Notes: generated by a model not told the origin, from the letters alone. Positions 44,626 through 53,854 are shown, numbered from the stretch's first letter. The stretch: DNA of 64,000 bases from M3007 sp031373665 (GCA_031373665.1 JANMMZ010000035.1:50482-114481); one strand, 5' to 3'. Program-made: numbers and translations.

Positions 44626-45469
44626 TTGATATTGTTTTTTTGTGAAATCCAAGTACAAAGCCCCCACCACCCGCACCACATATTTTGTAGTAGCAAGTGC
44701 CTGACTCTAGCGAGTCTGCCCATTGATGCCTGATAGCCTGCGGAATCATTGGTTCAAAGTGCATTAATTGATATTGGGATAAAAGTTTTAAGGAAGGCCA
44801 AAAAGTGGCTTCATCGGCTTCAATCCATGATTGAACCACGCGCTCATGCACTGGTAAATAGATGCTTTGAAGCCAAGCGGAAAACTCACTTTCACGACTT
44901 TTTTCTTTAAACCATTGTACCAAAGGCCCAGTTTGTCGCGGTATTTTGGTGTCCCACAAAGAAATCTCTGGGGCATTTGTCCAAACATCGGTTGATAAAG
45001 TGGTGATATTGTGTTTGTTGCGAACCAATATCGGCGTATTTACAAAACTTGTCAATGGGTCAATACCCGAACTACTACCATGAAAAAAAGACTCCATTTG
45101 TGATAACTGTACTTTCAACACTGCCATATCGGCCGACGGAGTCGTGGCATAGCGATCATAAACAGCAGCACATAAAGCACCGGAACTCCCCAGTCCATAA
45201 CCCAAAGGGATATTGGAATCAAAAAAAAGGCCATTTTCTATATCCTTTGAAAATAAATCTACTTTCAAAAAACCTAGATCGCTCAATAAAGGACTATCCG
45301 CGAATGCTTTTAATTGTTTTTGTTTACTTCGATCATCTGTATTTGGTTGAAGCCAATTCCAGCGGCCTCCATAGATGGGATAGGGTACAGCAATAGCACT
45401 AGCACCCAGCAATAAAACATGCTCGCCAAATAACAGTAACTTTGAAGGGAACCATTGCTCGTTTATCAT
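44615..45469 (-). CDS. GHMP kinase, mevalonate kinase-like
   Basis: Small-molecule kinase of the GHMP family. N-terminal SKLLLFGEHVLLLGASAIAVP is the substrate/start motif, the ATP loop is IPLGYGLGSSGALCAAVY, and the C-terminal motif 3 is KICGAGGGGFVLGF. The GEH-x4-G start and context in Bacteroidota favour mevalonate kinase (isoprenoid synthesis), but no other pathway gene is here, so this is inference. The ATG at 45469 lies 5 bases after a perfect -7 box, implying a leaderless mRNA. First gene of the leftward operon. Confidence 0.8.
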   Translation of the reverse strand: MINEQWFPSKLLLFGEHVLLLGASAIAVPYPIYGGRWNWLQPNTDDRSKQKQLKAFADSPLLSDLGFLKVDLFSKDIENGLFFDSNIPLGYGLGSSGALCAAVYDRYATTPSADMAVLKVQLSQMESFFHGSSSGIDPLTSFVNTPILVRNKHNITTLSTDVWTNAPEISLWDTKIPRQTGPLVQWFKEKSRESEFSAWLQSIYLPVHERVVQSWIEADEATFWPSLKLLSQYQLMHFEPMIPQAIRHQWADSLESGTCYYKICGAGGGGFVLGFHKKTISNEG

Positions 45470-45473
45470 GAGG

Positions 45474-45481
45474 CAAAGATA
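45474..45481 (-). promoter_or_regulatory. -7 box of the GHMP kinase operon
   Basis: Minus strand TATCTTTG. It faces the lysA -7 box (45492-45499) with 10 bases between, so the two divergent promoters overlap. Confidence 0.6.
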
Positions 45482-45491
45482 TGGAAATATG

Positions 45492-45499
45492 TACCTTTG
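45492..45499 (+). promoter_or_regulatory. -7 box of lysA
   Basis: TACCTTTG, full consensus, 31 bases before the ATG. Confidence 0.6.
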
Positions 45500-45530
45500 C
45501 CGTCCTTATTCAGAATCAAAAAACAATTCT

Positions 45531-46769
45531 ATGGAATTAGTCAACAGTAAATATGAATTTACGGGCGGTATTGACCCGCTGGCATTGTGTAAAGAGTTTG
45601 GTACACCACTATATGTTTATGATGCTGCAGTGATCGAAAAACAGTACAAACGGATCGTGAAAGCCTATAATTATCCAAAATTCAAAGTCCATTACGCTTG
45701 TAAAGCATTGACCAACCTATCGGTGCTGCGGCTGCTGCATACCTTAGGGTCTTGCTTGGATTGTGTATCCATCAATGAAATAAAATTGGGTCTAAAAGCC
45801 GGGTTTTCGCCTGAGAATATATTGTTTACGCCAAATTTTGCAGGGATAGACGAATATACAGAAGCCGTTAATTTGGGCGTAAAAATCAATATTGATGCTA
45901 TTCCAATGCTTGAAAACTGGGGACTGCGTCACAAAGAAGTGCCATTTTGTATCAGGATCAATCCACATTTGATGGCTGGGGGCAATTCCAATATCAGTGT
46001 TGGCCATATTGACTCTAAGTTTGGGGTTAGCATACATCAATTGCCACATGTGCTTCGGATCGTGGAAAGCCAAGGGCTGAAAGTAGAGGGATTACATATG
46101 CATACCGGTTCAGATATTTTGGATGTAGATATTTTTATTAGGGGAGCAGAAATACTCTTGGAAGCGGCGCGTAAATTCCCAGATTTGAAATATATTGACC
46201 TCGGCAGTGGGTATAAAGTACCCTATAAGCCCGATGATATCGAGACTGATATTGAAGAAGTTGGCGAAAAATTGAGTAGATATTTCACCGATTTTTGTAA
46301 GGATTATGGCCGTGAATTGACTTTGATGATTGAGCCGGGTAAATTTTTAGTAAGTGAATGCGGATACCTATTTTCAAAATGTACCTTGGTCAAACAAACC
46401 ACCTCTACTGCTTTTGTAGGACTCGATACAGGGTTTAATCATTTGATTCGCCCCATGTTTTATGGATCGTACCATAAAATAGTGAACGTAACCGAACCAA
46501 CTTTTAAGCCTAGAATTTATAACGTAGTTGGTAATATTTGTGAAACGGACACATTCGCCGTGGATCGTCGCATTGCTGAGGTAGTAGAAGGCGATATTTT
46601 ATGTTTTTACAATGCAGGTGCTTATGGCTGGATGATGGCCTCTAATTTTAATTCAAGGTTTAGGCCCGCAGAAGTACTGCTTTGGAATGGGAAGGCTCAT
46701 TTAATCAGAGCACGTGATACCTTTGACGACTTGTTAAGGGGGCAGGTGATGGTAGATTTTGCGAAATAA
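45531..46769 (+). CDS. lysA: Diaminopimelate decarboxylase
   Basis: PLP enzyme of lysine synthesis that decarboxylates meso-diaminopimelate. The PLP lysine is in KVHYACKALTN. Other marks: SCLDCVSINEIKLG, HMHTGSDI (His of the cofactor site), DLGSGYKVPY, MIEPGKFLVSECG, and the substrate-side NICETDTFAVDR and YNAGAYGWMMASNFN. It has the fold III barrel plus C-terminal beta domain, 412 residues. Start ATG 45531 lies behind the -7 box; an in-frame longer form would begin upstream of the promoter. A few other decarboxylases (e.g. carboxynorspermidine) share the fold, but CETDxFA and YNAGAY favour LysA. Confidence 0.93.
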   Translation: MELVNSKYEFTGGIDPLALCKEFGTPLYVYDAAVIEKQYKRIVKAYNYPKFKVHYACKALTNLSVLRLLHTLGSCLDCVSINEIKLGLKAGFSPENILFTPNFAGIDEYTEAVNLGVKINIDAIPMLENWGLRHKEVPFCIRINPHLMAGGNSNISVGHIDSKFGVSIHQLPHVLRIVESQGLKVEGLHMHTGSDILDVDIFIRGAEILLEAARKFPDLKYIDLGSGYKVPYKPDDIETDIEEVGEKLSRYFTDFCKDYGRELTLMIEPGKFLVSECGYLFSKCTLVKQTTSTAFVGLDTGFNHLIRPMFYGSYHKIVNVTEPTFKPRIYNVVGNICETDTFAVDRRIAEVVEGDILCFYNAGAYGWMMASNFNSRFRPAEVLLWNGKAHLIRARDTFDDLLRGQVMVDFAK

Positions 46770-46937
46770 AAAACTATTGAATAGGTTATTTTTTTATGAA
46801 AATTTTGTTTTAATATTTCTGGCTCTGTTTTTCATAAATTTTTCAAAAAATTAGTTTTTGTTATAAAATAAGATACTACATTCGTGCCTGCTTACTATTT
46901 ATTCTTATTTTTACATCTAATCAAACTTTTGCTTTTA

Positions 46938-47747
46938 ATGAAAAATTTTTCTCTTCCTTTAGTTGCTTTATGCTTGGCCATCGGCCTTTTTTCCTGCTCT
47001 AAGAATGAGCCAGTCACTACATTAGCACCATCAGGTGTTTCAGAAGAGGTAATCTCTCGTATCGCAGCCCTTGGCTTCAATACTGGTGAGGTTACCTTGA
47101 CCGAAGGTGGCTATATTGTAGAAGGCGATATATTCCTTTCCGAAGCCTCTGTGAATGATCCTGCTACTGCTATACAATCTCTGATTGTTGGAGGCGCAGA
47201 GCAGTATCGCACGACCAATTTGGTCACAGGTTTGCCACGCACCATCTCCGTATGGATCAGTACCCAATTGCCGTCTAGTTATGTCGCTATTTTGGATATT
47301 GCTATTGCACGCTATAATGCTGAAGGTATTTCGCTTACTTTCCAGCGTGTCTCTACAAGCAGTGCGGCACAGATTAAGTTTACAAAAGCCCCCAGTGGAG
47401 CTGGGTATTTGGCTTCTGCTGGTTTCCCATCAGGTGGTAATCCTTACAATTCAGTTAAGGTCAATTCTACATATATCGGATCCAATCCAAACCAAAGTTA
47501 TCTTGCCAGCATCATGGCTCATGAAATGGGGCATTGCATAGGCTTCCGTCATACCGATTACATGGATCGCTCTTACTCTTGTGGTGGAGCATATTCCAAT
47601 GAAGGTAGTGCGGGCATAGGTGCTATTCATATACCGGGCACTCCAACTACGGCAGACGCAAACTCTTGGATGTTGGCATGTATCGGTACCAATCAAAATC
47701 GTCCGTTCAATAATAATGATAAGACAGCGTTGAACTACCTATATTAG
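46938..47747 (+). CDS. Secreted HExxH metalloprotease (M57-like) lipoprotein
   Basis: 269 residues from the ATG at 46938 (MKNFSLPLVALCLAIG). A lipobox LFSC ends the signal peptide. The catalytic zinc site is complete: MAHEMGHCIGFRHTD (HExxHxxGxxH, metzincin type). A short prodomain-like region (residues 20-100, with GGAEQYRTTNLV) precedes it. It resembles the M57 'dual-action HEIGH' peptidases of Bacteroidota. A -7-like TACATTCG lies at 46877-46884 and a strong terminator follows. The AT-rich gap 46770-46937 holds no gene. Confidence 0.88.
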   Translation: MKNFSLPLVALCLAIGLFSCSKNEPVTTLAPSGVSEEVISRIAALGFNTGEVTLTEGGYIVEGDIFLSEASVNDPATAIQSLIVGGAEQYRTTNLVTGLPRTISVWISTQLPSSYVAILDIAIARYNAEGISLTFQRVSTSSAAQIKFTKAPSGAGYLASAGFPSGGNPYNSVKVNSTYIGSNPNQSYLASIMAHEMGHCIGFRHTDYMDRSYSCGGAYSNEGSAGIGAIHIPGTPTTADANSWMLACIGTNQNRPFNNNDKTALNYLY

Positions 47748-47797
47748 TATCGGGGGATGTGCGTTGGTGAGCAGCATATCCATTCTAGTACTTATCT

Positions 47798-47838
47798 CGG
47801 CAAGGTTTGCAAAACAATTTGCAAATCTTGCCGTTTTT
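47798..47838 (+). terminator. Rho-independent terminator after the metalloprotease gene
   Basis: Sixteen-base arms (47798-47813 and 47818-47833) with one mismatch and a 4-base loop, then TTTTTAT. It lies inside a longer reading frame of the next gene and rules out a start before it. Confidence 0.9.
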
Positions 47839-47856
47839 ATTTATTTCACTTTAGAT

Positions 47857-48696
47857 ATGTATAATATACCTTTTTCGACAATAGATTGGACGAATGTTCC
47901 CAAAACCGAGCATAGCGGCTATACTGGTATGGCAATCTGGCAAACAATGCACTTGGATGGATTGCGTATTCGACTAGTTGAATACAGTGCTGATTATATG
48001 GCAGATCATTGGTGTCAAAAAGGCCATATAGTTCATTGTCTTGAGGGCGAGTTTGTCAGCGAAATGGAGACTGGCGAAATTTTTACCCTGACCAAAGGCA
48101 TGACCTATATTGTGTCCGACGATTTGAGTTCACACCGATCTATCAGTGCAGAAGGCGTAAAATTATTGATTGTGGATGGTGCATTTTTGAAGCAGGAGGA
48201 ACTACGAAAAAAAGGAGAAGCAGCACATGTCAGCATCGTGCCCTACGAGTCTAAATACCGATCAGCATTTAGAACCTTGAATGAAGCCTGGATTTCTAAA
48301 TATTTTATAATGGAGCCAGAAGATTATAAGGTTTTGAATAATCCTGAAGGCTATATGGTCAATAAAAAAGGCCATATTTTGGTTGCTCTATATCATGATG
48401 AACCCGTTGGTGTATGTGCCCTTATTAAAATGGATGATCCAGATTATGATTATGAACTGGTCAAAATGGCTGTATCGCCAGCAGCCCAAGGAAAAAACAT
48501 TGGGTGGCTCTTGGGGCAGGCAGTACTCAATAAAGCAAAATCATTGGGTGCTCGATCCGTTTTTTTGGAAAGCAATACGATCTTAAAACCTGCCATTAAC
48601 CTATACCTGAAACTAGGATTTGAAAAGGTGATTGGTCGCACCAGTCCATATGAAAGAGCCAATATTCAAATGGGAATAAGGCTTGATGATTGGTAA
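47857..48696 (+). CDS. DHCW-motif cupin fused to a GNAT acetyltransferase
   Basis: 279 residues from the ATG at 47857; an in-frame start at 47764 would include the terminator and is rejected. Residues 1-110 are a small cupin of the DHCW type: YMADHWCQKGHIVHCLEGEF, then ETGEIFTLTKGMTYIVSDD. Residues about 120-279 are a GNAT domain: HILVALYHDEPVGVCAL, the acetyl-CoA loop VSPAAQGKNIGWLLGQAVL, and KPAINLYLKLGFEKV. Both parts normally occur as separate proteins. The fusion is continuous with no stop or shift. The acceptor is unknown. Confidence 0.85.
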   Translation: MYNIPFSTIDWTNVPKTEHSGYTGMAIWQTMHLDGLRIRLVEYSADYMADHWCQKGHIVHCLEGEFVSEMETGEIFTLTKGMTYIVSDDLSSHRSISAEGVKLLIVDGAFLKQEELRKKGEAAHVSIVPYESKYRSAFRTLNEAWISKYFIMEPEDYKVLNNPEGYMVNKKGHILVALYHDEPVGVCALIKMDDPDYDYELVKMAVSPAAQGKNIGWLLGQAVLNKAKSLGARSVFLESNTILKPAINLYLKLGFEKVIGRTSPYERANIQMGIRLDDW

Positions 48697-48715
48697 CTTT
48701 TGTAATGACAAAATA

Positions 48716-49471
48716 TTAAGATTTCTTCTCAATCGAAATCGGCACTTTTACATCCGCCAATTCCAAGAGTTCATTACCCTCTTCGCGCTGCAATAGTTGC
48801 GTGAGTTGGCAACAATGCTCAAAAAAAGTACGAGATTCCTCTGCCGTTAGTATTTTTCCTGGTTTGTAAGCCACCAAATAATAATTTTCACCTTCTATAT
48901 GTACAGGAGGCCGTTCTTCAAAGAATTGCTGTAAATCGGGGCTAAATTGCTTTTTAATCAGGTCTTCAAACCCTCCTGTAATTAAAAAACGGTCTGAGAA
49001 ATCAGGATTTTCTGGAAAATCAATATCATCATCAATCCCAAGTTTGGCCAACATCTTGTGCCACCAACGCTCAGGCTTCAACTTGAAGTTGGGCAAATAC
49101 CACTTTTTGTCATCAGCAAAAAACACCGTTTGTTTAATCTCCACCACCGATTTTCCAGTAGAAACCAAGTAGGAATAATCAAATAACCAGACCTTCGTTT
49201 CGCCCGTAGTACCGCTCATCACATTAGTGATTTTACCGCTACGCCCCCATTTGCTGGCCTCTTGCTCAAAGAGGTCAAAGCCTTGTAACTGTTTAGTAAA
49301 ACCAAATTTGTCAGTCTCGGAGAAGTTAAGCCCTAGACTTTTGGCTGTTTGTGCCAATTCCTGTGATCTCAAATCCTTTTTTTGGGATTTATACATGACC
49401 AATGCCAGCCCTAAAACAACGACTAAGCCTGCTAAAAAAAGTGGTAAGAAGTTTATTGCAAGAAATACCAT
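48716..49471 (-). CDS. Hypothetical membrane-anchored protein
   Basis: 251 residues from the ATG at 49471 (MVFLAINFLPLFLAG); a TTG at 49489 lies at the -7 box and is not the start. One N-terminal transmembrane helix (FLPLFLAGLVVVLGLALVMY) is followed by a soluble domain with beta-rich character (GKITNVMSGTTGETKVWLFD, VVEIKQTVFFADDKKWYLP, RPPVHIEGENYYLVAYKPG). No family recognised with confidence. Divergent from prfC. Confidence 0.6.
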   Translation of the reverse strand: MVFLAINFLPLFLAGLVVVLGLALVMYKSQKKDLRSQELAQTAKSLGLNFSETDKFGFTKQLQGFDLFEQEASKWGRSGKITNVMSGTTGETKVWLFDYSYLVSTGKSVVEIKQTVFFADDKKWYLPNFKLKPERWWHKMLAKLGIDDDIDFPENPDFSDRFLITGGFEDLIKKQFSPDLQQFFEERPPVHIEGENYYLVAYKPGKILTAEESRTFFEHCCQLTQLLQREEGNELLELADVKVPISIEKKS

Positions 49472-49486
49472 GCCTGTTTTTTTATG

Positions 49487-49494
49487 CAAAAATA
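49487..49494 (-). promoter_or_regulatory. -7 box of the membrane-anchored hypothetical gene
   Basis: Minus strand TATTTTTG fits TAnnTTTG, 16 bases before the ATG. Confidence 0.5.
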
Positions 49495-49596
49495 AGCAAT
49501 AAATGGAAAACAGTAAAATAAATTTGATGAAGAAGGTTTATGCCTCGGCTTTTGATCACGAAGGGTTATTAAAACGATTTCTAATCAAAAAATGCC

Positions 49597-49604
49597 TATC
49601 TTTG
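49597..49604 (+). promoter_or_regulatory. -7 box of prfC
   Basis: TATCTTTG, full consensus. It lies inside the longest reading frame of prfC and shows that the start is the GTG at 49635. Confidence 0.65.
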
Positions 49605-49634
49605 CGCCCATTTTCAAAAGTCAATCCATTTTTT

Positions 49635-51218
49635 GTGTCTAATTATCTGCAAGAACTCAGTCGCCGCCGCACTTTCGCGATCGTGGCGCACCCCGATGCG
49701 GGCAAAACCACGCTTACTGAAAAACTATTGTTGTTTGGCGGAGCCATACAAACAGCGGGTGCTGTAAAAAGCAATAAGATTAAAAAGAGTACAGTGTCGG
49801 ATTTTATGGAGATAGAGCGGCAACGTGGCATCTCTGTAAGTACTTCGGTGATGGGATTTGAATATAGAGACTTGCAAATCAATATATTAGATACTCCCGG
49901 CCACGAAGATTTTGCGGAAGACACCTACCGAACACTGACAGCGGTGGACTCGACTATCGTGGTAATAGATGTGGCCAATGGAGTAGAAAAACAAACGGAA
50001 AAACTGACGAAAGTATGCCGGATGCGAAGTACTCCCATTATATTTTTTGTCAATAAAATGGATCGGGAGGGCAGAGATGCCTTCGATTTGCTTGATGAGA
50101 TAGAACAAAAACTGGATGTAAAAGTGTGCCCCTTGTCTTGGCCGATCGGGATGGGCCAACGATTTAAAGGTGTCTATAATTTATATGAAAAAAAACTTGT
50201 ACTCTTTAACCCACACGGGAAGCAAGAAGACGAAGACATCATTACGTTTGAAGATCTGGCCGATCCCGGCTTAGAAAAAATAGTAGGGGAGCGTGCCGCC
50301 AAAGAACTGCGAGATGAAGTAGAAGTGGTCGAAACAGTATATCCAGAATTCAAAAAAGAAGATTATTTGGACGGCCGTATTTGCCCCATCTTCTTTGGAT
50401 CAGCGGTCAATAACTTTGGTGTGAAAGAAATGCTTGATTGTTTTGTCGAAATAGCACCTACACCCTTACCACGCTATACTGAAGAGCGGTTGGTGAGGCC
50501 AGAAGAGGAAAAAATGAGCGGATTTGTATTTAAAATATTCGCGAATATGGATCCCAAGCACCGAGACCGCATCGCTTTTTTGCGTATTTGCTCAGGTCGT
50601 TTTGAACGCAATAAAAATTATCGCCATATTAGATTGGGTCGCGATATGAAATTTCCGAACCCTACGATGTTTATGGCCAGTAAAAAAACGCTTTTGGAAG
50701 AGGCTTACCCAGGTGATGTAGTTGGTTTATATGATTCTGGCAATTTTAAAATTGGAGATACACTTACTGAGGGTGAGATGCTCCATTTCAAGGGTATTCC
50801 TTCTTTTTCCCCAGAACAATTTAGGTATGTCGAAAATGCTGATCCACTCAAACAAAAGCAATTTGCTAAGGGTTTGGATCAGTTGATGGATGAAGGTGTA
50901 GCCCAAATGTTTACCCGCAATAGTGATGGTCGCCGCATCATCGGCACCGTGGGTCAACTCCAGTTTGAGGTGATCCAACACCGCTTAGAAAGCGAATACA
51001 ATGCCAAATGCCGCTATGAAGGCGTAAGCCTTCACAAAGCATGTTGGGTGACTGCCGAAAATCCTAAAGACATGCAAGACTTTTTGGAACGCCGCCGCCG
51101 TGATATAGCAAAAGACAGCGAAGGGAATACTGTGTTTTTGGCCGAAACGGCTTGGATCCTACAAACGGCTCAAGAGAATTTCCCTAAAATACAATTTCAT
51201 TTTACTTCGGATATTTAG
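49635..51218 (+). CDS. prfC: Peptide chain release factor 3
   Basis: GTPase that removes RF1/RF2 from the ribosome after termination. The GTG start at 49635 gives VSNYLQELSRRRTFAIVAHP and 527 residues, matching the usual 525-530; an ATG at 49503 would add 44 residues and lie upstream of the promoter. Motifs: G1 AHPDAGKTT, switch I region with RGISVSTSVMGFEY, G3 DTPGHEDFAEDTYR, G4 VNKMDREGRD. The RF3-specific domain III ends with the TVGQLQFEVIQHRLESEYN segment. Confidence 0.96.
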   Translation: MSNYLQELSRRRTFAIVAHPDAGKTTLTEKLLLFGGAIQTAGAVKSNKIKKSTVSDFMEIERQRGISVSTSVMGFEYRDLQINILDTPGHEDFAEDTYRTLTAVDSTIVVIDVANGVEKQTEKLTKVCRMRSTPIIFFVNKMDREGRDAFDLLDEIEQKLDVKVCPLSWPIGMGQRFKGVYNLYEKKLVLFNPHGKQEDEDIITFEDLADPGLEKIVGERAAKELRDEVEVVETVYPEFKKEDYLDGRICPIFFGSAVNNFGVKEMLDCFVEIAPTPLPRYTEERLVRPEEEKMSGFVFKIFANMDPKHRDRIAFLRICSGRFERNKNYRHIRLGRDMKFPNPTMFMASKKTLLEEAYPGDVVGLYDSGNFKIGDTLTEGEMLHFKGIPSFSPEQFRYVENADPLKQKQFAKGLDQLMDEGVAQMFTRNSDGRRIIGTVGQLQFEVIQHRLESEYNAKCRYEGVSLHKACWVTAENPKDMQDFLERRRRDIAKDSEGNTVFLAETAWILQTAQENFPKIQFHFTSDI

Positions 51219-51229
51219 ATAGTCTTGGA

Positions 51230-51261
51230 TTTGTTGGATTGGAATAATTTCTGTATTTTTG
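51230..51261 (+). promoter_or_regulatory. Promoter of the amber-split cargo gene
   Basis: TTTG (51230-51233), 20 bases, TATTTTTG (51254-51261). It is well formed and 41 bases ahead of the ATG at 51302. Confidence 0.75.
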
Positions 51262-51301
51262 TTCCCTAATTTGCTGGGAAGTCTGGCATTTAATCCATTA
51301 A

Positions 51302-53245
51302 ATGATGAAAAAATGTCTACTATTTTCGTTTTTATTGTTGAATTTTCTATGGATTCGACCAATACATAGCCAAACTATTGAAGATTGGCAACTGCTAGTA
51401 TTGCCGCCTGAATCTCCAAATGCAGTCATGGAGATATGCAATCAATTGGTTTCTCAGACCCCTTCTGGCTTTTTTTGGAAAGAAAAAGACAGCCTTAATT
51501 GGCTCCCCGTTAATACTTCAAACTTACTCAATAACGGAATTGGAGTTCCTTTAATATCCAATAAACGTGGATTTTTGGTTTGCCAAAAACTGACCACTTA
51601 TCAAGACGCTATATCGCATTACTGGACTGATACATACTGGTCTTATGATTGTGAAAATCATGAATTTGATCTTGAGTTAACTTTTCAATCAAACAATGTT
51701 TTTCATTCGGGGGGTATCGCAACAGGTATCACTTCAATCAACGATGATACTGAGTTTTTTATGACTAGAGGTGGTTGGCAGCAGTATGGCTCGCCCCCAC
51801 CTTGCCAAACCTCTGCGCATAGTACAGATGGCGGTCGAAATTGGTCGGAAAATCCCTGTAATTACAATATAACACAACATACCGACTCAATTTTCTTTAT
51901 TCGAGCCGATTCACTTTTTTTAAACCCTCCGGGCCCATCACTAAAACAATTCGTTAATGTGCTTCCAAATGGTTTAATCAATCCAAATAGTCTAAGAATC
52001 CATATTTCATTTATTGGTAATAAAATTGCTATCCTAACTTCAGCAAACGAACTGGTTTTGTCTGTAACCACAGATTGGGGCAATACATGGGAAAAAGATA
52101 CCCTGAATATTTCACCAAGTACCTACAATGAGGTGAACCTTGGCGGTTTCTTTGCAAGACAGGAACACTTTTTCATTAAAACCCTGAATAATACTTACTT
52201 CGCTCCAGTTGCCACCCCTGAGCAGATGATTCCGATCCACCCTCAAAAAATACCTAGTACCATCTTGACTGTTGACCATGAAATTTGGCTGATTAAAGAG
52301 GCTTACGGAATGGTCTGGCAATCCTTTGATCGTGGTTTGCACTGGGAGGCCGTAACTCTAACTGGACTTGGATCTGCAAAAACCGCACGTCTGACAAGTG
52401 ACATTAATGGGCCGTTGGTATTGTTGAATTCAAGGTATTATAAATTATTGGAATCAGGAAATTTTGTTCAGGTAGATAGCGTTTTTTGTACGCCTAGTTT
52501 TGCTCGGCTAAAATGGTCGAAAAACGATGTATCATGGGTCTTGTTATCCAATAATGTATTGCGTACTACCAATGGATCAACTTGGGATACCGTAGCGAGT
52601 GTAACCAATGGATCTAAATACAACCACGTATATCAATATGCTGATAGGCAATATCTTATATATAAAAACTTACCTCCTTATTCCACGGCTAATGTTTTGA
52701 TTTCAGATAGCACTGGTACTGATTGGACAAGTAAAAGCGTTCAAGGTATGAGAGATTTTGCCATATTGGGAAAGACTTGGTTTAAAATCAGTTATGCAGA
52801 GGGGCAACCATCTAGTATGTATCGCTCTCTGGATATGGGAGATACTTGGGAAATCTTGCAATCAGGTGTTTGGGAAGGATGGGATGTGTTTCAATTGTTT
52901 CAAAATAATCTTTATGTCACCGCAAGGCAGTCTGGGATGTCTCAAAGAAGCATTGCCCGCTGGGATGAGGTGTCTGAAACTTGGGTTATGGTAGCACCCA
53001 TTACAGGTGGTGGATCGTGCAATGCTTGGATTGCGGAAGATGGACTCTATCTTTTACAAAATAAAAATTATAGTAATATTTATATGACCACTTACTTGGG
53101 CGATACAGAATATCAAATCCAAGTCCCGTTTTTCTATCAAGTTCTTACCAATCTTAATCCAGTTCTGTTTTCTAATGTAAGTGGTGCCTTTAACTACCAA
53201 AAATGGGAGCAAAGAATAGTGGCAAGTGCCGAAAATGGTATGTAG
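51302..53245 (+). CDS. BNR-repeat secreted protein, 5' part of a gene split by TAG
   Basis: 647 residues up to an in-frame TAG at 53243-53245. Signal peptide MMKKCLLFSFLLLNFLWIRPIHS. The mature part contains sialidase/BNR-like motifs (SVTTDWGNTWEKDT, SFDRGLHWEAVT, TNGSTWDTVAS, SLDMGDTWEIL), so a beta propeller is likely, as in the 1313-residue cargo protein. As it stands the product lacks a T9SS sorting domain; that domain is encoded in the same frame directly after the stop. Either the gene is a fresh pseudogene, the stop is read through, or the base is an assembly error. Confidence 0.8.
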   Translation: MMKKCLLFSFLLLNFLWIRPIHSQTIEDWQLLVLPPESPNAVMEICNQLVSQTPSGFFWKEKDSLNWLPVNTSNLLNNGIGVPLISNKRGFLVCQKLTTYQDAISHYWTDTYWSYDCENHEFDLELTFQSNNVFHSGGIATGITSINDDTEFFMTRGGWQQYGSPPPCQTSAHSTDGGRNWSENPCNYNITQHTDSIFFIRADSLFLNPPGPSLKQFVNVLPNGLINPNSLRIHISFIGNKIAILTSANELVLSVTTDWGNTWEKDTLNISPSTYNEVNLGGFFARQEHFFIKTLNNTYFAPVATPEQMIPIHPQKIPSTILTVDHEIWLIKEAYGMVWQSFDRGLHWEAVTLTGLGSAKTARLTSDINGPLVLLNSRYYKLLESGNFVQVDSVFCTPSFARLKWSKNDVSWVLLSNNVLRTTNGSTWDTVASVTNGSKYNHVYQYADRQYLIYKNLPPYSTANVLISDSTGTDWTSKSVQGMRDFAILGKTWFKISYAEGQPSSMYRSLDMGDTWEILQSGVWEGWDVFQLFQNNLYVTARQSGMSQRSIARWDEVSETWVMVAPITGGGSCNAWIAEDGLYLLQNKNYSNIYMTTYLGDTEYQIQVPFFYQVLTNLNPVLFSNVSGAFNYQKWEQRIVASAENGM

Positions 53246-53854
53246 ATGGCTAATATCAGTGATTTATTGGATTATCAAATACAACAGGATACCAGTATTT
53301 GCCAAGGCCAGTCTATTAGTTTTGGCGACTCTTTATGGTCAGAATCGGGTGTTTTTCAAACCTTTAACGTCAGTGTTTTGGGACTCGATAGTACGATTAC
53401 GCTTAATCTCACAGTACATCCTAATATTAGCACTCAAGTAGATACCTCTATGACAGTAGGTAGTGTTTTCCAAGGATGGTCTGTTACGAAAGACACTGTA
53501 TTTACCAACCATCTTCAATCTATTTACCAATGCGATAGTGTAGTAACTACTCTGGTTCATGCTCTAATCAATAGCCATGTTTCAAGTCTGGAATCGGCAA
53601 TAAATTGGCAAGTTTCGCCTAATCCTTTCGGACAATACCTGCGAGTACAGAGCGATGATGCCATCATTCATAACTTGGCAAGCATATCATTGACAGACTT
53701 GGTAGGTAGGGTTGTTTGGACAATGGAGGCAAAGATTAACTTAGGCGAAAATATCTATTTCCTCCCCAAACACTTGAGTGCTGGAACTTATGTATTGGGT
53801 GTGACCACGCCTAGCCATCAACAGACATGGTTGCTTGTACGAGGGTTAGATTGA
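53246..53854 (+). CDS. 3' part of the split cargo gene with T9SS type A domain
   Basis: 202 residues in the same frame as the preceding ORF, beginning with the ATG directly after the TAG. It has no signal peptide and would not be exported alone. It encodes one Ig-like region (QQDTSICQGQSISFGDSLW), a spacer, and a type A sorting domain starting INWQVSPNPFGQYLRV and ending LSAGTYVLGVTTPSHQQ. The arrangement shows it is the natural end of the upstream BNR gene (total 850 codons including the amber). Confidence 0.8.
   Translation: MANISDLLDYQIQQDTSICQGQSISFGDSLWSESGVFQTFNVSVLGLDSTITLNLTVHPNISTQVDTSMTVGSVFQGWSVTKDTVFTNHLQSIYQCDSVVTTLVHALINSHVSSLESAINWQVSPNPFGQYLRVQSDDAIIHNLASISLTDLVGRVVWTMEAKINLGENIYFLPKHLSAGTYVLGVTTPSHQQTWLLVRGLD

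Noticed and set aside
47764..47856. Longer N-terminus for the cupin-GNAT protein
   Set aside because: It would span the metalloprotease terminator hairpin, and the cupin domain begins at the ATG 47857.
49503..49634. Forty-four extra N-terminal residues of prfC
   Set aside because: The perfect -7 box at 49597 lies inside this stretch, and RF3 of normal length begins at the GTG 49635.
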